From a virus: DNA of 34,381 nt. Made by a program: the position numbers and the translations under genes. Under the pieces are notes generated by a model that saw only the letters and a list, made by a program, of their open reading frames with translations, made no database searches and was not told the origin of the DNA. Of this stretch, positions 1 through 8,967 are shown in pieces (within the stretch, counting starts at the first letter, position 1; the number at the start of each line of letters is the position of its first letter). The DNA is taken from positions 1 to 34,381 of the IMG/VR virus record IMGVR_UViG_3300042112_000707, one strand, 5' to 3'.

Positions 1-32
1 GGCGGCGTCGCGCGGGCGCCGGTGGGTGGGCG

Positions 33-395
33 ATGGCCGAATCGAAGAGCAAAAGCGACCCGTTCGCGGCGCTGACGGGAGCGGTGACGTCCCCGAGCAC
101 CTCTGCCCCGGCGGCGCACAAGCTGATCGCGAACCAGCTGCGGGAAGTGTCGCAAGCGACGACGCCGTCCAAGGAGAAGCTTCGCGACCTGTTGATGAAA
201 GTGTCGATCATCGGCTTGGCGCAGGCGATCGACGAGCAGGCGGAGAAGTCGATGCTGGACTGGTCGAAGCTGCTTTCGGCGCAGACGGGGTTGACGAAAA
301 CGCCGGGTGACGCGGGGAGCGGCGGCGAAGAGGACGAGACGCTGCGGCGCGAGCTCGAGGAGGCGGCGCGGCGGCAGAACGAGGCGACGCGGTGA
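33..395 (+). CDS. Candidate small terminase subunit (TerS)
   Basis: A 120-aa protein directly upstream of the large terminase, with its stop codon inside the GTG start of that gene (GTGA overlap). The central part (about residues 30-90) looks helical; the C-terminus (about 95-120) is highly charged and rich in Glu and Arg. The assignment as the DNA-recognition subunit of the packaging motor rests on position, size and tight coupling to TerL; no clear helix-turn-helix motif could be seen. The start is the ATG at 33, preceded by a G-rich stretch (GGTGGG) that could serve as a ribosome site. It is the first gene of the window, so anything upstream is cut off. It could instead be another small packaging or head protein. 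That it is a real gene is fairly sure; the function is not. Confidence 0.6.
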   Translation: MAESKSKSDPFAALTGAVTSPSTSAPAAHKLIANQLREVSQATTPSKEKLRDLLMKVSIIGLAQAIDEQAEKSMLDWSKLLSAQTGLTKTPGDAGSGGEEDETLRRELEEAARRQNEATR

Positions 396-2056
396 CGATC
401 GCGGCGCCCGGGCTGAGCCCGCAGGCGGGGCGCGCGCCGGACTGGCGGCCGGTCCGCAAGGCGGCGGTGGCCAGTTTCCCGTTCTTCATCGAGCACATTA
501 TTCGCGACTTCTACGGTCGCGAGTTGGCGATCAATTCGCGGTACGGGTTCCACCGCGACATGGCGGGTTTCATTTCGCGGCCGCGGTCGGAGCGGAAGGA
601 CGTGGCGCTCGTGATGGCGCCGCGCGGCTACCTGAAATCGACCATCTGCACGAACCTGCATTCGCTGTGGTCGTTGCTCGTCGATCCCGACGAAACGATC
701 ATGATTATGCACGGCGTCGAGCGCATGGCGCAGTCGTACTTCGAGGAGATCGAGCGCATCATTTTTCGCTGCGGGTGGCTGCGGTGGATCGCCAAGGACA
801 TCTTCGGCGCGGACCCGGCGAAGGACTTGGAGAGCAAGGACTACACGCTGCGGGTGAACTGCCGCCGCGGCGACAAGGTGCCGTCGCTGTCGTGCTACGG
901 CATGAACTCGGCGACGGCTGGCCATCACTACTCGCTTTACAAGCTCGACGACTTGGTCAACGACTCGAACTACGACACGCCGGAGGGCATCGAAAAACCG
1001 ATCAAGAAATTCTGCGCGGTGATGAACACGATGCGCGGGACGCGGTCGCGGGTGGACGTGATGGACACGGTCTACGCGAACGACGACTTGACGCAGTTTT
1101 TGCAAGACCCGAAGGGCCAGTGGTCGACGTCGATCGACGTGTTTCACCGGCGCTGGTACGTGGAAAGCAACGTCGCTTGGGGGCCGCGCCGCTTGAAGCC
1201 GGACGGGACGGAATTCGCGCCCGGCGAGGAAAGCTGGTGGCCCGAGGTCAAGCCGCGGGAGTGGATCGAGGGACGGAAGCGCATCGGCCCGGTGGCGTTC
1301 GCGCAGCAGTTTTTGTGCGAACCGGCGGTGGACGGGGCGCGGCTGTTCCGCAAGGAGTGGCTGCCGCGCTACCCGCTGTCGGTGGACGAACACGACAACG
1401 TGGTCTTGCCGGGGTCGGAGTGGGACGAGAGCGGCGCGGAGCGGCGCACGTGGCGCATCGACATGGCGCTCGACGGCGTGGCCAAGGAGAAGGCGTCGCA
1501 GTCGAAAGACGTCGCCTGCATCCTCGTCGGCGCGCGCAACGACGAGGGCGAGCTTTACCTGTTGGACGTCTTCTACCAGCGCCCGAACGAGGAAGACTGG
1601 TACGAAACGGTGCATCGTTTCTTCTGCAAATGGCGCCCGAAGCGCATGCCGATGGAAGACGTCGGCGTCTCGGCGGTGCTCTACCGCGCGTTGGAGCAGG
1701 ACGGCAAGCGGCGGGGGGTGAAGTACCCGCTGTACCCGTCCCGGCGCGACGGCAGCGGGGTGTCGGCGTCGTCGAAGCTGAAACGAGCGCAAGCGCTGCA
1801 GGGGTTCTTGCAGCGCGGCGAGTGCAAGATTCCGGAGGGCGAACTGTGGGAAGGCCCGATCCGCGAGCTCGTCTCGTACCAGTACGGGATCAAGGAGCAG
1901 CGGGACGACTTCTTGGATTGCCTCTTCGATCTGTGGGACTTGCCGACGCCGCCGTCGCCGTCGCGGGTGGCGGCGACCGAGGCGGCGTGGTCGAGCGGGG
2001 TGGCGTGGCATCCCCGGATGCGGCGGTGGGGATCGAAACGGGAAGTGGCGCGTTGA
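392..2056 (+). CDS. terL: Terminase large subunit (packaging ATPase/nuclease)
   Basis: A 554-aa motor protein that would pump phage DNA into the prohead and cut the concatemer. A Walker A-like loop APRGYLKST lies at residues 76-84 and a Walker B-like segment LYKLDD at 182-187. The phrase VAFAQQFLCEP (301-311) matches the linker region common to phage terminases. The C-terminal RNase H-fold nuclease is marked by RIDMALDG (355-362, Asp357), the acidic pair near MEDVG (421-425) and RDDFLD (504-509). Length is normal for the family. The gene starts with GTG at 392, overlapping the previous stop. After residue 510 the tail becomes rich in Pro and Ala. It is followed 25 bp later by the portal gene, the usual packaging order. 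Confidence 0.93.
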   Translation: MTIAAPGLSPQAGRAPDWRPVRKAAVASFPFFIEHIIRDFYGRELAINSRYGFHRDMAGFISRPRSERKDVALVMAPRGYLKSTICTNLHSLWSLLVDPDETIMIMHGVERMAQSYFEEIERIIFRCGWLRWIAKDIFGADPAKDLESKDYTLRVNCRRGDKVPSLSCYGMNSATAGHHYSLYKLDDLVNDSNYDTPEGIEKPIKKFCAVMNTMRGTRSRVDVMDTVYANDDLTQFLQDPKGQWSTSIDVFHRRWYVESNVAWGPRRLKPDGTEFAPGEESWWPEVKPREWIEGRKRIGPVAFAQQFLCEPAVDGARLFRKEWLPRYPLSVDEHDNVVLPGSEWDESGAERRTWRIDMALDGVAKEKASQSKDVACILVGARNDEGELYLLDVFYQRPNEEDWYETVHRFFCKWRPKRMPMEDVGVSAVLYRALEQDGKRRGVKYPLYPSRRDGSGVSASSKLKRAQALQGFLQRGECKIPEGELWEGPIRELVSYQYGIKEQRDDFLDCLFDLWDLPTPPSPSRVAATEAAWSSGVAWHPRMRRWGSKREVAR

Positions 2057-2081
2057 CGGCGCCGTTGTAGACTACGACCCG

Positions 2082-3941
2082 ATGCGCCTGCGATCCTCCA
2101 AGCGAACCGAGCGGCGTCCGATTCCGGACTCCGATTCTCCGGCGTACTGCGAGCTGTTGCGGCAGGCGTTCGAGGAGGCGCGCGGCAAGACGGTCGATGC
2201 GTGGTGGACCGCGATCGACGACTTGCTGACGCGGCGCGTTTTCGACGACAACCGGATCGACCCGGACGACATCGCGAATCAGTGCGTCGAGCCTCCGCGC
2301 GCGCACCAGTTGGTCAATCAAGTGGTGTCGACGGTGCTCAGCGGTCTGCCGAAATTCCACGTGCAACCGCGCACGCCGTTTTATCAGGACTTCGCGGAAT
2401 TCTCGGAGGTCGCGGCGAACAACGATTGGCAGTCGGACTACAGCCCGATGCGGCAGGTTCGCCTGTGCGCAAAGGACTGCGCGGCGAAGGGCATCGGCAT
2501 CATGTATACGATCCCCGAAATGGACTTCGGGGAGGCGACGCGCGAGCGCCGCAAGCGCATCAAGTTGGCGGAGAAACTGAACGCCGACGTGCGCGCCGGG
2601 CTCGCGGACTTGGCCGACGAAGAGACGATGGCGCCGTCGCTCGAGTACGCGGAAACGGGCGTGGAAAACCACGACCTTTCGCGCGTGGGTCGGATCGGAT
2701 CGCGGCGCATCGACCCGTGGCGGTACGGGTTCGATTGGACGGCCGAATCCGAACACGACATGCGCTTTCAGTGGCGCTGGTACTACGCGACGCGGGAGTC
2801 GCTGGAAGCGCAAAAGCACTGGAACCAAGCGGCGATCCGCAAACTCAACTTCGGTTCGCGGAACTCGGAACTGTTCTCGCACACGATCGAAGGCGATCCG
2901 TGCGAGTACGTCCGCGTTTTTGAAGGGTGGTTCAAAGATCCCGGCGGCAAGTGGAACTTGCGGGTGTGGTTCGAGGGCGCCGGAGAAGAGGACGAGTTTC
3001 TGTATCAGGCGGACAATCCGCTGATTCACGGACACCCGTTCCGCCTTCTGCGTTGGGGCGAAACCGGCAACACGATCTGGTGCGCCTCGGACTTGCTGCA
3101 CGTCTACCAGTCGCTCGTGATGGAGCGACACGTACAGACGCGGATGTACGACCAGATGATGCGGCAGGCCGTGGACGTGACGATCGTGGACGCTGCGGCG
3201 ACGACCGAGGATGAACTGCATCCCGTCGAAGTGGACGGCATCGGAACGCTGCTGCGACTCGACCTTGGGGGCAAGCGTCCCGACGAGGTTTTCAAGCGAC
3301 TCCAACGCGATCCGGTGTCCACCGAGTTGCTGGCCTACTTGCAGCTGTTGCAGCGGCAAATCGAGGACGGCGTCGCTCTGGACGCCAACCAAATCGGGCG
3401 CTTCGGCAAGTCTGAGACGTCGGCCACCGAGATCATGCGCATGGACAAGGCGGCGAGGTCTCGCAACGCCTTGCGGTTCGTGGCGGTGGACGAATTCGTG
3501 GCCGGAATCGCGCACGACCGGCTGCGCATGCACGTGCAATACAGCCCGTCGGAAATGATCCGCGCGCTAGCCGGCCCGAAGGCGGCGGCGTTGTTCTCCC
3601 TCAACACGTTCACGGACGGAGACGTGCAATTTGGCCTGCACGTTTCGGTGATTCCGGGCACGTTGCAGCCGGTGTCGGACGAGTCCAAGGCGGCGTCGCT
3701 GCAAGAGGTCCTGCTGCTGCTGCTGCAAGGAAACCCCACGGCTACGGCGATGGTCAACGCCCCGGCGCTGTTCCTCGAGTGGCTGAAAACGAAGGGCATT
3801 CACGAGGGCTCAAATCTCCTCATGCCCGGGATCGACGGCCAAGCCGTGCAAGCGCTGGCGATGCAGATGGCGATGGCCGGAAAACAAGGCGGTTCTCCCG
3901 CGGCCGCGGCGGGTCAAAGCAACGCGGCGACGGTGGCATGA
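2082..3941 (+). CDS. Portal protein
   Basis: A 619-aa protein in the canonical place after TerL. Portal proteins form the dodecameric DNA entry ring at one capsid vertex. The most telling stretch is TSATEIMRMDKAARSR at residues 446-461, which matches the conserved portal phrase with Thr-x-Thr-Glu-(Ile/Val) followed by a basic helix. An N-terminal part (about 60-145) carries PPRAHQLVNQVVSTVLSG, also typical of podovirus portals. The C-terminus (about 590-619) is Gln/Met/Ala-rich and helical, as expected for a barrel or crown extension. The start is ATG 2082. The stop overlaps the next start as ATGA at 3938-3941. No truncation or frameshift was noticed. Confidence 0.85.
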   Translation: MRLRSSKRTERRPIPDSDSPAYCELLRQAFEEARGKTVDAWWTAIDDLLTRRVFDDNRIDPDDIANQCVEPPRAHQLVNQVVSTVLSGLPKFHVQPRTPFYQDFAEFSEVAANNDWQSDYSPMRQVRLCAKDCAAKGIGIMYTIPEMDFGEATRERRKRIKLAEKLNADVRAGLADLADEETMAPSLEYAETGVENHDLSRVGRIGSRRIDPWRYGFDWTAESEHDMRFQWRWYYATRESLEAQKHWNQAAIRKLNFGSRNSELFSHTIEGDPCEYVRVFEGWFKDPGGKWNLRVWFEGAGEEDEFLYQADNPLIHGHPFRLLRWGETGNTIWCASDLLHVYQSLVMERHVQTRMYDQMMRQAVDVTIVDAAATTEDELHPVEVDGIGTLLRLDLGGKRPDEVFKRLQRDPVSTELLAYLQLLQRQIEDGVALDANQIGRFGKSETSATEIMRMDKAARSRNALRFVAVDEFVAGIAHDRLRMHVQYSPSEMIRALAGPKAAALFSLNTFTDGDVQFGLHVSVIPGTLQPVSDESKAASLQEVLLLLLQGNPTATAMVNAPALFLEWLKTKGIHEGSNLLMPGIDGQAVQALAMQMAMAGKQGGSPAAAAGQSNAATVA

Positions 3942-4357
3942 AACTTCTCGAGCGGAAAAAAATCGGCGACGGCAAGGTCTTCGTTCGCGTCCTGAACGAC
4001 GACGGCAACGAACAGGGTTGGGTGACATCGGAGGGGTCCGACTCCGACATCCAGCTGCGGCCGCATCGTCACGGGGCGCACGCCGGACGCCGTTTCGAGT
4101 CGCATATCGAGGAGTACAACGTCAAGCGGCGGGGCATGAAAGAGGGCTCGCTGCGGTCCAAAATCTGCCAAGAATTGCACGAGCGTTCCGGAAAGACGGA
4201 GGCGGCTTGGCGCGAGCGCGGCGGAAACTATGGTAGGATGACCGACCAACGGGGCACCGTGATCGCGGGGCCGATTTTCCGTTCCGACCGGGAACGGAGC
4301 TCCTACATCCAGCTCCACAACTCGCTGCATCCTCGGATGCAGTTTCACGAGGCATGA
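3938..4357 (+). CDS. Hypothetical head-region protein, 139 aa
   Basis: The protein starts MKLLERKKIGDG at an ATG overlapping the portal stop (ATGA). It is strongly charged. It begins with an apparent beta-rich part (residues 1-45, including VFVRVLNDDGNEQGWV) and continues with a basic Arg/Lys/His-rich middle (about 45-100). I do not recognise a family. Its place between portal and scaffold suggests a head-assembly or minor virion role, but that is inference only. A longer reading from an upstream ATG at 3779 would run deep inside the portal gene and is not needed. The next small gene starts inside its stop codon region at 4354. Confidence 0.75.
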   Translation: MKLLERKKIGDGKVFVRVLNDDGNEQGWVTSEGSDSDIQLRPHRHGAHAGRRFESHIEEYNVKRRGMKEGSLRSKICQELHERSGKTEAAWRERGGNYGRMTDQRGTVIAGPIFRSDRERSSYIQLHNSLHPRMQFHEA

Positions 4358-4527
4358 CCATGAAGCCCAAGGCACTCGGCAACGGCCGCGCCGTCGCGCT
4401 CGGCGGCACGATGGGACCGATCAAGTCCTTCAACCAAGGCGCGCCCAAGCCGGGCGTGTCGGCGTGGGAAGGCAAGCACAAGGCCGGAGGCAAGATGACC
4501 TTCAAGGCCAAGAAGGGCGGCGCGTGA
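4354..4527 (+). CDS. Small basic protein, 57 aa
   Basis: A short open frame (MTMKPKALGNGRAVALGG..., ending KAKKGGA) joined on both sides by 4-bp overlaps: ATGA at 4354-4357 with the gene before and GTGA at 4524-4527 with the scaffold gene after. It is rich in Gly, Lys and Ala with few acidic residues. This double coupling is the main evidence that it is translated. A second in-frame ATG lies at 4360. No family was recognised. Small basic proteins beside portal and scaffold genes are common in podoviruses, but a role in head assembly is only a guess. Confidence 0.6.
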   Translation: MTMKPKALGNGRAVALGGTMGPIKSFNQGAPKPGVSAWEGKHKAGGKMTFKAKKGGA

Positions 4528-5432
4528 AGATCGGCGGTCAACGGCAAGGCCCGGCCGCTGGCGAGCCCGATCCCGCCGATGCGCCGTTGGAAGACGGCGC
4601 TCCGGCGATCGACGACGTCGATCCGAGCGAAGGCGATCCCCAACCGGCGCAAGAGCCCGCGGCGCCCCCGGCGGCTCCGAGCGCTCCTTTGGGAGTCGAT
4701 CCGGGGCAGCTCGACGCCGTCCGGCGCGCGGTGATGCGCGTGGCGGCGGCGCGGACGCCCGAAGAGCGCGAAGCGGCGCAACGCGACTTGCGGCAGGTGT
4801 TCAATCTGGACGCCACGCAGGCGGCGGAGCCCGACGCGCCCGATGTCGAAGTGTTGCGGCTCGAAGCCGAAATGCTCGACACGATGCAGGGCGAAACGCC
4901 CGAAGAACGGCGCAAGAATTTGGCCGCCTATCACAAGATGGGCGACTTGCAGTTTGCGCGCAACGCGAAGCGCGTGGCGGAAATGGCCGCGCGGGAAGCG
5001 AAGACGGCGGTGCAATCGGCGCTGTCCAGTCTCGGCTTGACGCCCGACGACGTGCAGGGGCTCTTGGAGCTCCGGCGAAATCAGGAGTGGGAGCCGCACA
5101 TTCAAAAACTCGGAGCGGGAGCGTCGTCCTACGTCAAGGACGCGCGAGCGCTGCGAGAGAAACTTGCTCGAGCGGGAGAGGAACTCTCGCACGAGGAGGC
5201 GCTGCAATTGGTGATGCAGCGTCAGAAGAAAACGACGGCGCCCGCGGGCGAACCTGCGCCGCGTCGTCAGGCTCCCCCGGTGACGAGCGCGGAGGCTGGC
5301 CCTTCTCTGCGCCCCGGAAACCAAGGGCGTCTCGGCACGTTGACCAACGAAGAAATCCTCGCGTCGTTCCGCGCGTCCCAAAAGGGCGGCGGGAGCGGCG
5401 GCGGGGGTCTTCCGGGCTTCCGCGCCCGGTAA
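4524..5432 (+). CDS. Scaffolding protein candidate, 302 aa
   Basis: The protein lies directly before the coat gene, the standard place for the scaffold that shapes the procapsid and leaves before maturation. It has an acidic, Pro/Ala-rich, probably disordered N-terminus (about residues 10-65), a long charged helical centre (about 70-215, many Glu-Arg-Ala repeats) and a flexible Gly-rich C-terminus (GGGSGGGG near 285-297). There is no Cys-rich or catalytic motif. The GTG at 4524 is chosen because it overlaps the previous stop (GTGA); an upstream in-frame start at 4464 would overlap the small gene heavily. The call rests on composition and position, not on a sequence motif. Confidence 0.72.
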   Translation: MKIGGQRQGPAAGEPDPADAPLEDGAPAIDDVDPSEGDPQPAQEPAAPPAAPSAPLGVDPGQLDAVRRAVMRVAAARTPEEREAAQRDLRQVFNLDATQAAEPDAPDVEVLRLEAEMLDTMQGETPEERRKNLAAYHKMGDLQFARNAKRVAEMAAREAKTAVQSALSSLGLTPDDVQGLLELRRNQEWEPHIQKLGAGASSYVKDARALREKLARAGEELSHEEALQLVMQRQKKTTAPAGEPAPRRQAPPVTSAEAGPSLRPGNQGRLGTLTNEEILASFRASQKGGGSGGGGLPGFRAR

Positions 5433-5441
5433 GGAGAAGCA

Positions 5442-6599
5442 ATGCCTCCGCTGACTGCGACGCGACCGGGGAATGGCCAGTACCACCCGATCTTCGTCCA
5501 CACGGTCGAGAAGCGCATCGCGGAGGTCGCCGACCTTCGCGCAAAGCGCGTCCCGATCATTTCGATGCTGGAAAGCCTCGGCCTGCTGATGCAGGAAGAC
5601 GGCGGCTACAGCAAGCTCCAACCGATCCTGACGGAGAACAACACTCCCGTCACGCCCTACGGGTCCGGCGTCACGCCGCCGATCTTCATGGGCGGCTACG
5701 CGGGCACGATGCGCACGGAGTACGCCTCGTACCTCGCCCCGGTGGGTTGGGAGTACCAAGACGAGCTCAACCGCATCACGTCGGAAGCGGCGGCCGTCAA
5801 CGTCGCCACCGTCCGCACCTACAACGCCTTGAAGGCGATGGGCGAGACGATGGAGGCGGACATCGTCGGCGGCAATGCGTCCAACGCCTTGCGCATGACG
5901 GGCCTCGAGCAGCTGATCCACGCGACCACGCACTTGGCCGCGACGGACACGCTCGCCGAGATTCTGAACGCGGACGATTGGAACTTCCGTCAGTGCGCGA
6001 ACACGGTGCAGGGCATCGCGCGCACGGCGATGTCCGGGCCGAACTCCGGCGGACCGCGGCTCATGAACAACATGTGCATCGCGTTCGACGACATCGGCGT
6101 CAGCTCCGGCTCTCGCGCGTTCGGCTTGTCTTCGGGCGAGTTGAACGACGTCTGCAAGATTTTCGAGCACTTCTACTTGCTGTCGTGCTCGGGATCGGAA
6201 TACCCCGACCTCATCTGGTCGACGCAGCGCCCCATGTCGGACGCGCGGCGGTGCGGTCAGGCGTTCGTGTCGTTCCAAGTCACGGACAAGGAATCGCCGC
6301 AGGCCAACATCGGCCCGGGCGGCCTGCGCTACGGCGCGGCGACGTGGTACGCGATGCCGACGCTCCGGGCGACCGGACTGAACGGCGGCGCGGCGGTCGC
6401 GGGCGACGACATGATCTACCTGATCAACTCGGCGCACATCGGCTTCGAGCTCGACGCGGACCATGCGTTCGAGCCGGTTTTTGAAGATTGGCAATGGTCG
6501 CACTCCCCGCTCGGACGCTTCCAGCACTACGAGCTTCGGGGGCAACTGCTGTCGGACATGCCCGGCATGCACAGCGTCGTGGCGCGCTACGGCACCTGA
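5442..6599 (+). CDS. Major capsid (coat) protein
   Basis: A 385-aa protein preceded by a strong ribosome site (AAGGAG at 5431-5436, 5 bp before the ATG at 5442), as expected for the most abundant virion protein. The N-terminal part contains a charged helix (about residues 20-50). The C-terminal part holds a block resembling that of other podoviral coats: INSAHIGFELDADHAFEP near 327-344, then ELRGQLLSDMPGMHSVV near 365-381. It follows the scaffold candidate and precedes a second well-expressed gene. An HK97-type fold is expected but cannot be proven by eye. There is no N-terminal cleavage motif, and the length suits an uncleaved coat working with a separate scaffold. Confidence 0.82.
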   Translation: MPPLTATRPGNGQYHPIFVHTVEKRIAEVADLRAKRVPIISMLESLGLLMQEDGGYSKLQPILTENNTPVTPYGSGVTPPIFMGGYAGTMRTEYASYLAPVGWEYQDELNRITSEAAAVNVATVRTYNALKAMGETMEADIVGGNASNALRMTGLEQLIHATTHLAATDTLAEILNADDWNFRQCANTVQGIARTAMSGPNSGGPRLMNNMCIAFDDIGVSSGSRAFGLSSGELNDVCKIFEHFYLLSCSGSEYPDLIWSTQRPMSDARRCGQAFVSFQVTDKESPQANIGPGGLRYGAATWYAMPTLRATGLNGGAAVAGDDMIYLINSAHIGFELDADHAFEPVFEDWQWSHSPLGRFQHYELRGQLLSDMPGMHSVVARYGT

Positions 6600-6617
6600 G
6601 CCGAAAGGGGAACAATC

Positions 6618-7391
6618 ATGGCTCTCTTCTACAACAACGGCTCTCCGGCCGCGTCGTTCTCGCCGCTCACCGCGGCGGGAACCGTCTCGTACAACGAGGT
6701 GTCGGAGCCCGCGCATCAGGTCGCGTGGTACCGCCTCGGCGGCGCCAATCACATCTCGATGGGCCTCGGCCTGATGATCGACACCGCGGAGCCCCGTTCG
6801 GGGTTCGGCGGCGGCGGATCGGCGGGCACGGCTAAGGCGCCGTCCACGTCCGGCTTCCTCGACGGCAACAGCCGCCCCGACTACTGGGGTCGCCAAGTCG
6901 TCGTGTGCGACTCGGACGTCATCGCCAACATCACGGCGACCTACACCAAGTGGGTCGGCGTGTTTACCGGCTTGGTCGCGATGGCGGGCGGTGGCTACGG
7001 CTACAACTTCGTCGGCGACGCGGCGGTCGGTTCGGCGACGACGCCTTTCGGCACCAGCGACGCTTCCGATCGCGTGAGCAACGGTTTCACCTACTTGGGT
7101 GCGACCTCGGCTCCGTGCGTCGATCCGCTCAACGGCGGCCGTTCCTACGCGAAGTTCGGCGACATCATCGCCGTGCGGCGCACGGGTCCGGCGGTCGCGT
7201 GGGTGTCCGACGTCAACGCGACGGCGGCCAACGACATCATCAGCATGGGCGGCGTGAACGCTCCGGTGGACGGCACGTTGAGCGTCGTCGCGGCGGCCTC
7301 GGCGGCCTTCGCGGTCGGCGTCGTGCTGGTCAACCCGACCACGTTCGACGCGGACGGCACCGGTATGGGTTGCCACGTCTGGCTCAAGTGA
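6618..7391 (+). CDS. Putative second head/virion protein, 257 aa
   Basis: The gene sits 18 bp after the coat gene with its own good ribosome site (AAAGGGG at 6604-6610). It is rich in Gly, Ala, Ser and Thr with short hydrophobic stretches, a composition typical of beta-rich virion proteins. A flexible GFGGGGSAG segment lies near residues 60-68. Position and strong translation signals suggest a decoration or head-completion protein made in quantity, but no family was recognised. The stop codon overlaps the GTG of the next gene (GTGA at 7388-7391). Confidence 0.7.
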   Translation: MALFYNNGSPAASFSPLTAAGTVSYNEVSEPAHQVAWYRLGGANHISMGLGLMIDTAEPRSGFGGGGSAGTAKAPSTSGFLDGNSRPDYWGRQVVVCDSDVIANITATYTKWVGVFTGLVAMAGGGYGYNFVGDAAVGSATTPFGTSDASDRVSNGFTYLGATSAPCVDPLNGGRSYAKFGDIIAVRRTGPAVAWVSDVNATAANDIISMGGVNAPVDGTLSVVAAASAAFAVGVVLVNPTTFDADGTGMGCHVWLK

Positions 7392-7651
7392 GCGATCCGA
7401 TCCCACTCCAAGAGATCGCGAATCTCGTTGAAGCCAGCGAGATTTGGAACATCTTGGAGTGCGGCATCTGCGGGAAACCGGACCGGGAGGATTTCTGCAT
7501 GCGGCGGGTGAAGGAACGAGACTTCGCCTGCAAGCATTGCAAGAACCCCGGTCTGGGCCTGCTGACCTTCAACGAGCCTCGCCGATCGAGGCACGCGATT
7601 CCGACGATGATTCGAGCGGGACACTTCAACCGCTACGAAGCGTTCGCATGA
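7388..7651 (+). CDS. Small zinc-ribbon-like protein, 87 aa
   Basis: The start is GTG at 7388 (GTGA overlap with the previous stop) and the stop overlaps the next ATG (ATGA at 7648-7651). The centre holds two Cys-x2-Cys knuckles, CGIC near residues 26-29 and CKHC near 49-52, with one more Cys between them (FCMRR). This is a plausible zinc ribbon. The C-terminus is Arg-rich. A zinc-binding protein inside the head-gene block is unusual. It might bind nucleic acid or stabilise a virion part, but no family was recognised. Confidence 0.68.
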   Translation: MSDPIPLQEIANLVEASEIWNILECGICGKPDREDFCMRRVKERDFACKHCKNPGLGLLTFNEPRRSRHAIPTMIRAGHFNRYEAFA

Positions 7652-8214
7652 TTCACGAAAGGCCCAACGTGAGCCAAGACGTCGCCGAAAAGCCCGCCGC
7701 GTTCGTTCCCGAATACACGGCTTCCCGCCCGTGGGATAACCCGTTCGCCAAAGACAACGGCATCCCGTGGGAGGACCGCAAGTACGTCTTCAATCCGACG
7801 ATCGGCCGCATCACCGTGGCGCCGTGCGGCGACGGCTTGGCCTCACACGGCGGCTGGACGGTCGAAGTCGAGACGGACGCGAAGACGGGCAAGCAGCGCA
7901 CGAAGCGCTGCGAAGCCGACGAGGACGCCTACCAAGAGCAGAACCGCAACGGCTACCCGATGCTGACCTACAAGCAGGTCTGCGAAGTGTTCGCCATCGC
8001 GGAAAAGCACGCGCTTTGCCTGCGCGATGCGCTGTTCAAGACGATCGACCTCGATGAACTCGGGCTGAACGAGGCGCAAAAGCTCGCGTGCGCCGGCTCG
8101 CGCGAAGTCTTCCCGGTGGCGCGACCGGAACTCAAGAAGGCGTCGGACGAGAAGAAGCGCGCCCGCGAGAACCTCGACCGATTGACGGGCGCTCCGTCGC
8201 GCAAGAAGGGCTGA
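7648..8214 (+). CDS. Hypothetical virion-region protein, 188 aa
   Basis: The protein starts MIHERPNVSQD at the ATG overlapping the previous stop (ATGA). A GTG at 7669 with AAAGG six bases upstream is a credible alternative start, making it 7 residues shorter. The first half (to about residue 95) looks compact and beta-rich (WEDRKYVFNPTIGRITVAPCG near 40-60). The second half is helical and ends in a Lys/Arg-rich tail (KKASDEKKRARENLDRL). No family was recognised. It lies immediately before the adaptor gene, so a head-completion role is possible but unproven. Confidence 0.7.
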   Translation: MIHERPNVSQDVAEKPAAFVPEYTASRPWDNPFAKDNGIPWEDRKYVFNPTIGRITVAPCGDGLASHGGWTVEVETDAKTGKQRTKRCEADEDAYQEQNRNGYPMLTYKQVCEVFAIAEKHALCLRDALFKTIDLDELGLNEAQKLACAGSREVFPVARPELKKASDEKKRARENLDRLTGAPSRKKG

Positions 8215-8217
8215 GCA

Positions 8218-8967
8218 ATGGCGCCGCCGGTAAAAACCGTCGGTTCGTTGGTCAGTGACATCGCGGAGATCGTCGCTAACACGGCGTCGCCGCAGACGTC
8301 CTACGCGAACCAGATCAAGGCGGCGGCGCAATTTGCGCTGATGGAACTGGTCAACAAGACGCGCCCGTCTTGGTTGCACCGCGAATCGGGGACGCCGATC
8401 ACGACGGCGGACGGAACCTCGGATTACACGCTTGCCGACGACTTCTTCATGATGGTCGACACGGCGGGCGTCTGGTGTACGGCGGCGCCCTTCGCGGTGT
8501 TGCAGTACATGACGATGCAGGATTGGGTCGCCAACCGAGGACATGACACGTCGCGGAAGTCCGACCCTCCGACGCACTACTGCCTGCCGCATTCGGACGT
8601 CTCGACGGGGGCGCAGATCATTCGGCTCTACCCGACGCCGTCCACCGTGCGCACGCTCAAATACCGCTACATCGCGACGCCTGCGGCGATCGACGCCGCG
8701 GCCGACTCGACGAATCTGGACGTCCGCATTCCGCCGTCCATGCACCACGTGCTTGTGTGGGGCGCCGTGGCGAACCTCCCGGGCCTGATGAACGATCCGC
8801 AACGGCTGGCGCTCTACGAGTCTCGCTGGCGCTCGGCGTTGTCGGACACGAAGGCGGCTTCCAATCGGATCATCGGGGCGCAACGGCAGCGAGCCCGCTA
8901 CGACGCGGGGCGCGGCATTTCGCGTCTTGATCCGGCTCCGACGATCGACGGGACGGCGGCGCCCTAA
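8218..8967 (+). CDS. Head-to-tail adaptor protein
   Basis: A 249-aa protein matching the pattern of podoviral adaptor (gp4- or gp11-like) proteins. An N-terminal helical part (to about 55) is followed by a beta part with SDYTLADDFFMMVD (near 64-77). Next come IRLYPTPSTVRTLKYRY near 139-155 and IPPSMHHVLVWGA near 172-184, the motif order seen in this family. Adaptors form a ring below the portal and receive the tail nozzle. The start is ATG 8218, three bases after the previous stop. The stop TAA shares one base with the next ATG. The tail-nozzle gene directly downstream supports the call. Confidence 0.72.
   Translation: MAPPVKTVGSLVSDIAEIVANTASPQTSYANQIKAAAQFALMELVNKTRPSWLHRESGTPITTADGTSDYTLADDFFMMVDTAGVWCTAAPFAVLQYMTMQDWVANRGHDTSRKSDPPTHYCLPHSDVSTGAQIIRLYPTPSTVRTLKYRYIATPAAIDAAADSTNLDVRIPPSMHHVLVWGAVANLPGLMNDPQRLALYESRWRSALSDTKAASNRIIGAQRQRARYDAGRGISRLDPAPTIDGTAAP

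Noticed and set aside
2053-2081. Promoter (TTGACG with TAGACT) before the portal gene
   Set aside because: The spacing between the two hexamers is only 9 bp, too short for sigma70.
1890-3539. 549-codon minus-strand open frame over the portal gene
   Set aside because: Antisense shadow; the portal frame has the TSATEI motif and normal composition.
4122-7406. 1094-codon open frame on the minus strand antisense to scaffold and coat genes
   Set aside because: Arg/His/Val-rich composition typical of an antisense shadow in high-GC DNA; no motif, and it crosses several well-supported plus-strand genes.
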